The notes under the pieces are model-generated. The model saw only the letters and a program-made list of their open reading frames with translations, did no database searches and had not been told where the DNA came from. From JAJEFO01 sp965221845 (GTDB taxonomy: Bacteria; Pseudomonadota; Alphaproteobacteria; Rhodobacterales; Rhodobacteraceae), in assembly GCA_965221845.1 (NCBI GenBank), contig OZ244919.1, forward strand, positions 3,782,001-3,846,000: a DNA stretch of 64,000 nt. The letters run 5' to 3'. This document shows, piece after piece, positions 43,532 to 52,459 of the stretch (position 1 is the stretch's first letter; every line of letters begins with the position of its first letter). The position numbers were made by a program, and so were the translations under genes.

Positions 43532-44583
43532 CAAAGGCGCACGCCGTCCTCGCCGAACATCAGGACATTCTCCACGTCGACGCCCCAGGCAACCTTTTCG
43601 CCGATGGTGGCGGTGCTCGTGGCGCTCTGTATCGAGCGCAGGATCTGCCCGTCCTCCAGCGCGACGTCGTAAAGCGTTTCGCGGCCCTGCGCCTCGACGA
43701 AGGTGATCCTTCCTGAAACGGTTTGTGTGCCGCCCGGACGGAAGAACTCGGGGCGAATGCCAAGACGCATCTTGCGCTCCCGCGGACCTTCGTTGAACGG
43801 CAGGGCAACGCTCATGGCTCCAGAGGCTGTCGCAAATCGCCCGTTGCTCGCCACGCCTTCGACAAAGGCGATCGGGGGGTTGCCAAGGAATCCGGCGACG
43901 AAGTCGCTTGCGGGGTTGTCGTACATCTCCATCGGCTCGGCAACCTGCACGATCCTGCCCTCGTTCATGATGGCGATCCTGTCGCACATGCTCATCGCCT
44001 CGACCTGATCATGCGTCACCAGAACGGCAGTGATGCCGGTTTCCCGCTGGATCCGGCGGATCTCGGAACGCATCTCGAGCCGGAGCCTGGCATCGAGATT
44101 GGCCAGCGGCTCGTCAAGCAGAAGGACATCCGGCTTGCGGACGAGCGCGCGGGCAAGAGCCACCCTTTGCTGCTGCCCGCCCGAGAGCTGCGCGGGGCGC
44201 CTTTCGAGCAGGTTCCCGATATGCACCAGTTCGGCGATCTCGTCGACCTTCCGGGCGATTTCGGCCTTCGCCTCCTTCCGGACCATCAGGGGGAAGCCGA
44301 TGTTCTCGGCCGCCGTCAGATGCGGGTAGAGGGCGTAGGACTGAAAGACGACACCCACGTTCCGTCGCTGCGAAGGCATGCTGGAAACGTCCCTGCCGCC
44401 GAACAGGATCCGCCCGCCGCTGACGCGATGAATGCCGCAGATCGCGAACAGCGTTGTCGACTTTCCGCAGCCCGAGGGGCCGAGCAACGCGAGCATCTCG
44501 CCGTCGTTGATTTCAAGATCCATCCTGTCGATGACAGTCATGGAACCGAAGGATTTGGTGAATTGATCCAGAAGGATGCGCAT
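43531..44583 (-). CDS. ABC transporter ATP-binding protein (UgpC/MalK class)
   Basis: 350 residues. Walker A is LLGPSGCGKST, the signature LSGGQQQRVALARAL and Walker B DVLLLDEPLANLD; a C-terminal TOBE-like regulatory domain follows (residues from about 240). Its start overlaps the permease stop and its stop overlaps the GDPD start, both as TGATG, so all are co-translated. It energises the carbohydrate-type importer. Confidence 0.93.
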   Translation of the reverse strand: MRILLDQFTKSFGSMTVIDRMDLEINDGEMLALLGPSGCGKSTTLFAICGIHRVSGGRILFGGRDVSSMPSQRRNVGVVFQSYALYPHLTAAENIGFPLMVRKEAKAEIARKVDEIAELVHIGNLLERRPAQLSGGQQQRVALARALVRKPDVLLLDEPLANLDARLRLEMRSEIRRIQRETGITAVLVTHDQVEAMSMCDRIAIMNEGRIVQVAEPMEMYDNPASDFVAGFLGNPPIAFVEGVASNGRFATASGAMSVALPFNEGPRERKMRLGIRPEFFRPGGTQTVSGRITFVEAQGRETLYDVALEDGQILRSIQSATSTATIGEKVAWGVDVENVLMFGEDGVRL

Positions 44584-45407
44584 CAGCCCTTGGTCCCCCC
44601 GCCGTAGATGCTCATGAGCCTGCCCTGGAAGAACAGGAACATGATGACGACCGGGACGACGTAGAACACGCCGACCGACTTGAAGAGCGCCATGTCGAAA
44701 TTGTTGTCGTCCGCGATCAGTGCGGCCAGATAGACGGAAAGCACCTGCACCTTGTTGTCCGGCGCCAGCACGAGCGGGAGGACGAACTCCGACCAGCCCG
44801 CGAGGAACGAGAAGATCCCCAGCGCCATGACCGCCGGCATCACCTGCGGCAGCACCAGCCTGCGCCAGACCGTCAAACGGCTTGCGCCGTCCTGGATGCC
44901 GGCCATTTCGATCTCCCAGGGCACGGTGTCGTAGAAGCCCTTCATGATCCAGATCCCGAACGGCAGCTCCAGCGCGGCCTTCACGAGAATGACGCCGATC
45001 AGCGTGTTGTAGAGTCCGATGAACTGCAGGATCAGGAATATCGCGATGATCAGCGTCACGGTCGGAAACGCATGCAGGACCATGACGCCGGCAAGAAAGA
45101 ACGCGCGAAACGGGACGTTGAGGCGCGAGATTGCGTATCCGGCCGTCGAGGATATCGCCAGCACTATCAGCGTGGTGGCGGTGGCAAACACGAACGTGTT
45201 GAGAGTGGCGACGTAGATCGACGGACGTCCCGGCAGCGTTTCCCAAAGGAATCGCCAGTGTTCACCCGTGAACTCGTGCGGAACGACAGATCCCGGGGCC
45301 GTGTTCGTCACCGTGTCGACGAACAGGTAGACATACATCAGCACCAGAGGAAATGTGACGACTCCAAGAGCGAGGATCATCGGCCAGCTGCGGTGGTTCG
45401 AAGTCAT
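44583..45407 (-). CDS. Sugar-type ABC transporter permease (UgpE/MalG class)
   Basis: 274 residues with six membrane segments. The EAA loop reads EIEMAGIQDGASRLTVWRRL followed by VLPQVMPAVMALGIFSF. It is 9 bp after the partner permease gene. Inner-membrane half of the importer. Confidence 0.92.
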   Translation of the reverse strand: MTSNHRSWPMILALGVVTFPLVLMYVYLFVDTVTNTAPGSVVPHEFTGEHWRFLWETLPGRPSIYVATLNTFVFATATTLIVLAISSTAGYAISRLNVPFRAFFLAGVMVLHAFPTVTLIIAIFLILQFIGLYNTLIGVILVKAALELPFGIWIMKGFYDTVPWEIEMAGIQDGASRLTVWRRLVLPQVMPAVMALGIFSFLAGWSEFVLPLVLAPDNKVQVLSVYLAALIADDNNFDMALFKSVGVFYVVPVVIMFLFFQGRLMSIYGGGTKG

Positions 45408-45416
45408 CGCCGCTCC

Positions 45417-46727
45417 CTACTGTTCAATCGGCGGAGGTGCCACGAGGCTCTTGAAGTCGAAAAGCCGCAGGTAGGCCAGCGACAGGATCACGCCGACAGC
45501 CACGAGAACCAGCGCGAGCGCGGCGCCGTAGCCGTATTCGAGATTGCCTGCGTAGTTGTTAAGCGCGGTAAGGTAGGCCGTCAGCGCCCAGACCTTCGTC
45601 GCGCCGCCGGGACCGCCCTCGGTGGCCAGAAGGATGTACTCGAACGATGTCAGAAGCGACAGGGACTGGTAGCAGGTGATAAAGAGGATCGGCCAGCGGA
45701 GCTGCGGCAGGATCACGTAGCGGACCTGCTGCCAGCGGTTCGCGCCATCGGTTTCACTTGCGTAGAACAGTGAAACCGGGATCGCCTTGATCGCGGAGGA
45801 GAATATGAGCATCCCCATGGACGCGCCCACGAACCCGTTGATCAAGACGATGAACACCCAGGCGTTGGCAGGATTGTCCAGCATCCAGTTCCGGGACTCG
45901 AAACCGAGCGGCAGAAGCAGCCGCGACAGGAATCCGGTATCCCATGCCAGCCATTTCCACAGAAGAACGTAGAGCACCGGTGGAGATATTCGCGGAAGAA
46001 GCCATATGGCGCGAAAGATCCCGGCCGGCCTGTCCGGCATGTAATGCGTCACGATCGAGAGCACGAGCGCAAAGCCGGTGTTGAAGATGGCCAGCGTGGC
46101 GAACACATAGATGATCGTGTTGAGAAACGTGCGTCTGGTATCGGGCAGCGAGAACATCCGGGAGAAATTCTCGCTGGTCCACGTCCAGCCGGTGTAGGTC
46201 GTCGTCAGCAGGGCCGCGCGCTGCGTTGCGCTCAGCGCGATTCCAAGCCCGGCGACCGCGTCGAGGAACTCTTCCTCCGTGGCGAACCGCGTGTTCACGA
46301 TGGAGCGCTCGAACAATGCGGAAAGCGACTTGAGCGCCCTTGTGCCGCGCGGACGGTTGTCGAGCGCCTTGATCGCGCGCTCGAGTTCGCGGCGGCTGTC
46401 GAAGGATTGCCCGGCAAGGCTGCCTTCAAGCTCGCTCACAAGCGCTGCGGAAGCGCCTTCGACGCTGGCGGCGTCGATGCCGGGCCGATCCACGGCATAT
46501 CGCACCTTGGCAAGCGCGTCCGCAAGCGCCTGCTCGCCATGCCGTTCGCCAAGTTCGCGCATGGCGCTCTGGGTGACCTGGTAGGCGCCTCCGGCAATTC
46601 CGGTCGCGGTGCTCATGTTCGTCAGCGCGAACACCGCCGTGAGCACCACCGGCGCAAGAAAGAACATGACAACGAACACGAAGGCGGGCGCCAGCAGCAT
46701 GAGGCCCAGCATGCGCGATCCGCTCAT
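45417..46727 (-). CDS. Sugar-type ABC transporter permease (UgpA/MalF class) with a long extra loop
   Basis: 436 residues from ATG 46727. The first helix (MLLAPAFVFVVMFFLAPVVL) is followed by roughly 125 mostly helical, charged residues (about 35-165) before the second helix. The remainder is a standard permease with EAA loop FYASETDGANRWQQVRYVIL. UgpA proteins are usually near 300 residues; MalF also has a large periplasmic loop after its early helices, but this one is different in sequence. It may contact the binding protein. Confidence 0.88.
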   Translation of the reverse strand: MSGSRMLGLMLLAPAFVFVVMFFLAPVVLTAVFALTNMSTATGIAGGAYQVTQSAMRELGERHGEQALADALAKVRYAVDRPGIDAASVEGASAALVSELEGSLAGQSFDSRRELERAIKALDNRPRGTRALKSLSALFERSIVNTRFATEEEFLDAVAGLGIALSATQRAALLTTTYTGWTWTSENFSRMFSLPDTRRTFLNTIIYVFATLAIFNTGFALVLSIVTHYMPDRPAGIFRAIWLLPRISPPVLYVLLWKWLAWDTGFLSRLLLPLGFESRNWMLDNPANAWVFIVLINGFVGASMGMLIFSSAIKAIPVSLFYASETDGANRWQQVRYVILPQLRWPILFITCYQSLSLLTSFEYILLATEGGPGGATKVWALTAYLTALNNYAGNLEYGYGAALALVLVAVGVILSLAYLRLFDFKSLVAPPPIEQ

Positions 46728-46784
46728 GGCTTCACCATCCGAGCAGGCGCGGAGCACTTGCTGCTCCGCGCGGTCTTCCGGACT

Positions 46785-48125
46785 CTAGCGGATGACGATG
46801 TTGTCGCCGAGCGTCGCCTTCAGCTCGGTCTCCGCGTCCGCGATTGCATCCGCAACCGTTTTCTGGCCGGTCCAGGCGGCTTCAAGCCCGCTCCACATGA
46901 TGCCGACATACTGCCCGAAGTTCACGTTGTTTGGCTGTGCCGTTGCATGTGGCAGCAGGCGTTCGGTCGCTTCCGAGGCCCAGCGGTCATCGGCATACAG
47001 CGGCACGCCGGACTGCGATTTCGCGATGCCAAGGTGCGCCGACTTGATCGCGTGCAAGGTGTTTATCCGGGGCTCGGACGCTATGGTCACAAGCTCGGCC
47101 GCGAGGGCTTCCAGGTTCTCGTCACCCTGGTCGGTGATGAGATACATCAACGGGTGGGTGATCGTGTTTGCCCTGCCGCCGTCGCCTCCTGCGGGGATGA
47201 GCGTGAACTGGATGTTGCCGAAGAAGTCATCGAGTCCCTCGCGTCCGGTGTAGCGCGCGTAATGCCACGTCCCGCCATGCCAAAGGCCGGCCTTGCCGCT
47301 GGCGACTTCGCCATACCACTGGTCCCACGGCGTGCCGATGTGATTCTTGCGTGTAACGCCCGCTTCGACGGCGTCCACGAAGAACTGGTAGAAGTCGCTC
47401 ATCGCGGCCCTGTCGAAGACCAGCTTGCCGTCTTCCTCCATCGTTCCGCCAAAGGAGAGGTAGAACTGCCAGTAGTCGGGGCCGTTTGACACGCGCGGAT
47501 AGAATCCGTAGCCCGCTTCGACAAGCCCGGCATCCTGGATCCTCTTCGCGTCTTCGATGACGTTCTGCAGCGTGTAATCGCCCGCTTCCACCCTGTCTGG
47601 CAGCGCTTCGATTTCGGCGTCGGAATAGCCGATCCCTCGCATGTGATCCTTCCAGAAAAAGAATGGCCTGGATTCGGCGTCTTGCGGGATCCCGTAAACG
47701 ATGCCGTTGTATGACGCGATGTCGATGAGGTTCTCGTACAGGTCGTTCAGAGGCCAGGAATCAAGATCGACGTAGTCCTCCGCCGCGACGATCAGGCCGG
47801 CTTGCGCCCAGGGCGCAATGTCGGTGTGGCTGGTCACGACAATGTTGGGCGCGGCGCCCGACTCGGCAGACAGTGTGACTCCCTGCTTGAACTCCTCCCA
47901 GCCGTCGTAAGGCTTTCCCTCAATGGTGATGCTGAGATCTTCGCCCCGAATGGCCGCCTCGTGCTCCAGCAATTCGGCTGCCATTGAGATCGCATCGATC
48001 CTGTAATGGTCGCTGGGCCCGCTGCCCCCGGACCAGACGGAGATCGTATGGTTCGCGGCAGCGGCCGCGGTCGTGCCCATAGCCAGTGCGGCCACGGCTG
48101 TGCAGACTTTCTTGGTCAGTGTCAT
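46785..48125 (-). CDS. Extracellular solute-binding protein, family 1 (carbohydrate/glycerophosphodiester type)
   Basis: 446 residues. The signal peptide MTLTKKVCTAVAALAMGTTAAAA runs into the mature start NHTISVWSGGSGPSDHYRID. A GGAGGAAGAACC site precedes ATG 48125. It is the first gene of the importer operon running to the GDPD gene. Ligand inferred as a glycerophosphodiester because of the coupled GDPD; sugars are the alternative. The spacer upstream (48,126-48,284) is AT-richer and likely holds the promoter. Confidence 0.9.
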   Translation of the reverse strand: MTLTKKVCTAVAALAMGTTAAAAANHTISVWSGGSGPSDHYRIDAISMAAELLEHEAAIRGEDLSITIEGKPYDGWEEFKQGVTLSAESGAAPNIVVTSHTDIAPWAQAGLIVAAEDYVDLDSWPLNDLYENLIDIASYNGIVYGIPQDAESRPFFFWKDHMRGIGYSDAEIEALPDRVEAGDYTLQNVIEDAKRIQDAGLVEAGYGFYPRVSNGPDYWQFYLSFGGTMEEDGKLVFDRAAMSDFYQFFVDAVEAGVTRKNHIGTPWDQWYGEVASGKAGLWHGGTWHYARYTGREGLDDFFGNIQFTLIPAGGDGGRANTITHPLMYLITDQGDENLEALAAELVTIASEPRINTLHAIKSAHLGIAKSQSGVPLYADDRWASEATERLLPHATAQPNNVNFGQYVGIMWSGLEAAWTGQKTVADAIADAETELKATLGDNIVIR

Positions 48126-48284
48126 GGTTCTTCCTCCAGATTGTGACATGGCCATCGGGCGTGTCGCATGCCAACGTAACAAAAGATAAACACGTGCAAC
48201 ACGCGCTCAATCCCTCCCTTCAGGTCGCCAGCTCGCAACTCTCCATCGTCCGATGCCGCGCATGGCTGCGGCAGTCCTTGCGGC

Positions 48285-49445
48285 TCAGGGATCCCGTCCG
48301 GCCTCGATCGCGGCGGTGAAGCGTTCGAACAGGTACATGCTGTCAACCGGTCCCGGGCTTGCCTCGGGGTGGTACTGGACCGAGAACACCGGACGGTCGG
48401 TCATCCGGATGCCGCAGTTCGATCCGTCGAACAGCGAGACGTGGGTTTCCTTGACGCCGGCGGGCAGGGTCTGGCTGTCCACCGTGAACCCGTGGTTCAT
48501 GGACGTGATCTCGACCTTCCCGGTCTCGACGTCCTTCACGGGATGGTTCGAGCCGTGATGCCCGTGGTTCATCTTCACCGTCCGCGCGCCGAGGGCGAGG
48601 GCGAGCATCTGGTGCCCGAGGCATATCCCGAAGACGGGGATGTCCGAGCGCGCGAGCACCCCCCGGATCATCGGCACGGCATATGCGCCGGTCGCCGCAG
48701 GGTCGCCCGGCCCGTTCGAGAGGAACAGCCCCTCCGGCCTCAGGGCCAGCACGTCATCCGCAGTCGCGGTCGCCGGCAGGACCGTGACGTCGCATCCGGC
48801 GGTGGCAAGGCAGCGGAGGATGTTGCGCTTGGCGCCGTAGTCGATGGCGACGACCCTGTGCTTCGGGGTGTCCTGCCTGCCGAAACCTTCCGGCCAGGCC
48901 CACCGTGTCTCGGACCAGCGGTAGCTTTGCGCACAGGTCACCTTCCTGGCCAGATCCAGCCCTTCCAGGCCTGGAAACTCGCGGGCGGACGCGACAAGCG
49001 CCTCGACATCGAATTTGCCGGACGGGTCATGCGTCAGCGCGACATGCGGCGCGCCCTGTTGCCTGACCGCGCGGGTGAGGCGCCTGGTGTCCACTCCGCC
49101 CACGCCGATGCGGCCCCTGCGCTCCAGCCAGTCCGAGAGCGCGCTGGCGGAGCGCCAGCTGGAAGGCGCGGTCGGATCCCACTTGACGACAAGGCCTTCG
49201 GCCATCGGGTCGGCGGCCTCATCATCCTGGTCGTTGACGCCGACGTTGCCGACATGCGGAAAGGTGAAGACCACGATCTGTCCGGCATAGGAGGGATCGG
49301 TCGTGACTTCCTGGTAGCCTGTCATTGCCGTGTTGAAGCACAGCTCCGCCACGGTCGTCCCTGCCGCGCCGAATCCCTGGCCCCAGAAGACCGGCCCGTC
49401 GGCCAGGGCAAGGCAGGCGGTCGGCGACTTGGAGGTTTCCGGCAT
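48285..49445 (-). CDS. carA: Carbamoyl-phosphate synthase small subunit
   Basis: 386 residues. The N-terminal carA domain (LALADGPVFWGQGFGAAGTT, FNTAMTGYQEVTTDPSYAGQ) is followed by a class I glutaminase with the Cys in VFGICLGHQMLALALGARTV and His/Glu in FSVQYHPEASPGP. It supplies ammonia for arginine and pyrimidine synthesis. The start is ATG 49445; IS nest 2 begins 86 bp upstream of it. In many alphaproteobacteria yqeY is the divergent neighbour of carA; here it lies 12 kb away. Confidence 0.96.
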   Translation of the reverse strand: MPETSKSPTACLALADGPVFWGQGFGAAGTTVAELCFNTAMTGYQEVTTDPSYAGQIVVFTFPHVGNVGVNDQDDEAADPMAEGLVVKWDPTAPSSWRSASALSDWLERRGRIGVGGVDTRRLTRAVRQQGAPHVALTHDPSGKFDVEALVASAREFPGLEGLDLARKVTCAQSYRWSETRWAWPEGFGRQDTPKHRVVAIDYGAKRNILRCLATAGCDVTVLPATATADDVLALRPEGLFLSNGPGDPAATGAYAVPMIRGVLARSDIPVFGICLGHQMLALALGARTVKMNHGHHGSNHPVKDVETGKVEITSMNHGFTVDSQTLPAGVKETHVSLFDGSNCGIRMTDRPVFSVQYHPEASPGPVDSMYLFERFTAAIEAGRDP

Positions 49446-49992
49446 GAGGGGGCCACGGAAGGCGAAGGGAACATGAACATTCGCTAGTCTACGAGGCCGG
49501 CCGAGAAGGGTCAAGTGGCAGGGAGCGCGGGGGTGCATCCCAATTTTGACATCCGCGTTTTTCGCCTGCGCTTTCAGGAGCGGGCGCGTCGGACCAGGAC
49601 CGGGCGAGCCGGCCGGCGGCGCGCTGCATGAGGCAGATGCAGGAGTGCGTGTCATGACTGACGAGAGCGAAGGGAGCCGGGTGCACCGCCATCCGGACGC
49701 GGCGGACTGTCTGGAGGGCCTTCCTGAGGACGAGGCGGCGGCGCATCCGCCGCCGGTCCGCAGGCACGCGGGCGGGTTCACGCGATGCTGGATCGAGGGG
49801 GGGGGCGAAGTGCGCAGCCGCGACGTCGCGGGGGACGGCACGCCGGAGGCGCTGACGGGGCGGTCCCGGCGGAGTTCGGTCCGCTGCCGCCGCGGCTGGC
49901 GGCGGGCCCGGGCTCGGGGGTTCCGGACCCGGACGGGGGCGGGCGGGCGCTCCGGGACGCCTCGCCGGGCGGCGGCGCGGCGGCGCAGCGCC

Positions 49993-51091
49993 CGGACCAC
50001 TTCGACAGCGCGCTCCGCGGCTGGTGCCGCAGCCAGCGCCAGGCCATCTGCACGAGGTGCTTTCGCAGCATCGGGCTGCCGGCCTTGCCGGTGCCCTGGT
50101 CATGGTCGACGGCGCCGCTCGCCCACGGCACCGGCGCCAGCCCGGCCATGCCCGCCAGCTCGCGCCGGTTGCGGAAGTCGCGGCAGAGGAGCTCCGCGCC
50201 CGGCAGCAGGGCGTCGTTCGGGCCGATGCCCCGCAGCCTGACCAGCGTCGCCGCGTGGCGGGCGTGCCCCGGGACCTCCGCCGGCGCGGCTCCGGGCGGC
50301 GTGTCCGCCTCCCGTGCCGGCCCGGCGGGCGTGGCAGCCTTCGCCGCCCTGGCCGCCTCCCGTGCCGACTTCAGCGTCGCCGCCTTCTCCGCCTCCACCG
50401 CCTCCGTCTCCGCGACGCCCGGCTCCAGGCGGCCGGGGATGCCCGCGGTCTCCGCCAGGAGCCCCGGCGGCAGCGCCGCGCCATGGCCCGTCCTCATGCC
50501 CCCGAGCCGCTCCCGGAACCCGGCCTTCGCCGGATCCCCGGGCGGCACGCCGTGCAGCCGCAAAAGCCCCGCGACCGCGCTCGCCAGCCGCAGCCGCTCC
50601 TTCACGAGCCGCTCCCGGCGCCCCGGCAGCCGCTTCGCGTCCTCCTCCGCGACCGTCGGCACCCGCACCGGCGACATCGCGTCCCGGTCGCCGCCGTCCC
50701 GGGCCACGGGCGCCCGCACCGTCTTCCGCGCGTCGATCCTGTCCGTCTTCGCACGTCTCTTCCTGCGCACGACCTCCAGGCTCGCCGGGTCGCAGACCAC
50801 GACCTCCAGGTCCTCGCCCTCGAGCCGGCGCGCCAGCCGGAACCCCTCGTACCCTGCCTCGCAGACCGGCATCACGCGGACGTCGTCGCCGGAGACGGCG
50901 GCGGCCCGCGTCCGTGCCTGCCCCAGCTTCGCGAGCAGGCCCGCGACGTCATGTGGTGCCAGCCTGTGCAGGCCCGTCCGCGACGCGTCCGCCGGATCGC
51001 CCGCCGCGAGGATCCAGCTCGTGCCGGCGGCTTCCGGCGCCGCATGCACCGTGGCAGCCTTCCCGCCGAAGGGGGTGCTTGAGTCGATCAT
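49993..51091 (-). pseudogene. IS110-family transposase (type X), copy 1, C-terminus truncated
   Basis: It starts MIDSSTPFGGKAATVHAAPE at 51091. The Asp-rich block AKTDRIDARKTVRAPVARDG, the RLRGIGPNDALLPGAELLCR core of the transposase_20 domain, ELAGMAGLAPVPWASGAVD and LVQMAWRWLRHQP are intact. At 49,993 the sequence passes into ISKra4 DNA, so the last segment (VALARRLL…) is missing. IS110 transposases insert without target duplication, which fits the clean junctions. Confidence 0.8.
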
Positions 51092-51220
51092 CTCTCTCTC
51101 CTTTCGATCGGCAAGGGGTGCCGCCTGTCGGCCCCCTTGCCACCATGTGCTGACGTCCGGACGTCCCTCTGGACCGAATCATCCCCAGACGCAGATCCCG
51201 ACCAGGCTCATGGCATCTGA

Positions 51221-51460
51221 CGGGAGGACGGGCCGACCATGCTCCACGACGGATCCGCTTGCGCGATCCAAGGGTGATTCCGGTCCGGCCAGCCCTGCGG
51301 GGCCAGGCCCCGCACCCCCTCCGCCAGGCCTGGCGGCGGGGTCCCGGCACCAGCATCGATCGGGAAGGCGCCGGGAGGCAAGGGACGGCTTTTCCACAGG
51401 AAATCGCCTCCAGCCTGTCCACAGCCACCTCCCCTGGTCATTGCCGGTTCGCTGAACATG
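51221..51460 (-). repeat. End fragment of an IS110-family element (type Y)
   Basis: Read on the minus strand, this 240 bp closely matches 54,145-54,390, the region upstream of the type Y transposase (common start CGCATGTTCAGCGAACCGGC). It sits between the type X upstream region and the resumed ISKra4 copy A, so a type Y element once inserted here and was then mostly lost. Confidence 0.65.
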
Positions 51461-51721
51461 CGAGGGCGGATGCCGGCGGTTCGGGCTGCGGACGGAGCGC
51501 TCCGGAACGCGCCGGGCGAAGAGGGGCGTCAACGCCATGCTGGCGCTGAAGGCCCTGGTCATGAACCTCCGGCTGCCCGACTTCCTGGAATGGCGGGCGA
51601 ATCAGGCCGTCGCCGCATGATGTCAAAAAATTGGGATACACCCCCGGGCGAGAAACGGCTGGAACCGCGCGGCGGAACGGTGTAGGACGCTCCCGACGGA
51701 GACGGAAAGGGGACCGGACCC

Positions 51722-52201
51722 ATGGCCGAGGCCGCCTTCAACATGATCGCGGAGACCCAGCGGCTGCGCGACGCGGGACTCCCGCAGCAGCAGGCCGAGG
51801 CCGTCACCTTGGCGATCCACGCCGGCGTCACCGGAGGCGTCGCGACGAAGGTGGACATCGAGGCCCTCAGGGGTGACGTCAGCAGGGACATCGAGGCCCT
51901 CAGGGGCGACTTCAAGGCCCTCAGGGGCGACTTCAAGGCCCTCAGGAGTGACGTCAGCAGGGACATCGAGGCCCTCAGGGGTGACGTCAGCAGGGACATC
52001 GAGGCCCTCAGGGGTGACGTCAGCAGGGACATCGAGGCCCTCAGGGGCGACTTCAAGGCCCTCAGGGGTGACGTCAGCAGGGACATCGAGGCCCTCAGGG
52101 GCGACGTCAGATGGATCAAGGCCATCGGCGGCGTGATCGTAGCCATCCTGGTCCTGCCGTGGCTGGCCGGGATCCTCGGAGTGGCCCTGCCGGGACCGTG
52201 A
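51722..52201 (+). CDS. Coiled-coil protein with membrane anchor, copy 2 (DUF1640/CCDC90-like), expanded stalk
   Basis: 159 residues. The head FNMIAETQRLRDAGLPQQQA with the neck VTGGVATKVDIEALRGDVSR matches the bacterial DUF1640/CCDC90 pattern. The stalk is a tandem of 11-residue units DIEALRGDVSR interspersed with 7-residue units FKALRGD, and the C-terminus is one membrane helix (IGGVIVAILVLPWLAGILGV). Family members are trimeric membrane-anchored stalks of unknown role. It lies exactly between the right end of ISKra4 copy A and the former left end of copy B. Its stop overlaps a GTG of a signal-peptide-like ORF. Confidence 0.78.
   Translation: MAEAAFNMIAETQRLRDAGLPQQQAEAVTLAIHAGVTGGVATKVDIEALRGDVSRDIEALRGDFKALRGDFKALRSDVSRDIEALRGDVSRDIEALRGDVSRDIEALRGDFKALRGDVSRDIEALRGDVRWIKAIGGVIVAILVLPWLAGILGVALPGP
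51854..52110 (+). repeat. 33-bp/21-bp tandem repeats encoding the coiled-coil stalk
   Basis: Six units open with GACATCGAGGCCCTCAGG. Most are 33 bp (11 codons); 21-bp insertions (7 codons, FKALRGD) occur three times. All keep frame. DNA identity between units is nearly complete, so recent expansion by unequal crossing-over or slippage is likely. Confidence 0.9.
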
Positions 52202-52320
52202 AGCCCGACCGGGTGCGGCCCGACAGATCACCCTTCGGCTGGGGGGTGGTGGTGGTGATGGCGGCCGCCGCGTCATCCGCCGCCTCCCCGCAGCGCCGGC
52301 TACCGGATTTCACGATATGG
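52198..52320 (+). other. Signal-peptide-like ORF after the coiled-coil gene, cut by an IS
   Basis: GTG 52198 overlaps the TGA of the coiled-coil gene (GTGA). The 40 codons before the IS edge read MKPDRVRPDRSPFGWGVVVV, MAAAASSAASPQRRLPDFTI: basic start, hydrophobic core, small residues at a possible cleavage site. The DDE-type IS begins at 52321, so the rest is lost. No database-like match recognised; it could be chance. Confidence 0.35.
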
Positions 52321-52350
52321 GAGCCTCTTGCAGAACTCCGCGGACGAGCG

Positions 52351-52379
52351 GTTTTCCCCGGAAAACGGGCTTTTTTTTT
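52351..52379 (+). terminator. Intrinsic terminator inside the left end of the DDE-type IS
   Basis: GTTTTCC-CC-GGAAAAC forms a perfect stem (52351-52366), followed by GGGC and nine T. This is the clearest Rho-independent terminator in the window. It would stop transcripts arriving from the coiled-coil gene before they reach the transposase. Confidence 0.85.
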
Positions 52380-52459
52380 CGACGGCTCGGCCTGGACATG
52401 GAGCCGTCCCTCCGGCATGAAAGGGGTGCGTAAACCACTACATGCAGGGAGACGGCCCC

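Larger units (their letters stand above)
49531..51643 (+). mobile_element. ISKra4-family copy A, middle replaced by IS110 DNA
   Basis: The left end GGGTGCATCCCAATTTTGAC (49531) and right end complement (…CAAAAAATTGGGATACACCC to 51643) are both present. The transposase starts MTDESEGSRVHRHPDAADCL at 49654 and is lost near 49,992. Its last part (51,461-51,618, GANAM/LALK…FLEW-type C-terminus) resumes after two IS110-derived pieces. Compared with copies C and D, the whole central coding region is gone, so this is not a simple insertion. A run of nine G lies in the remaining N-terminal part. Confidence 0.75.

Noticed and set aside
51854..52110. Tandem 33-bp repeats considered as a CRISPR array
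   Set aside because: There are no unique spacers between repeats and no cas genes; the repeats are in frame and encode a coiled coil.
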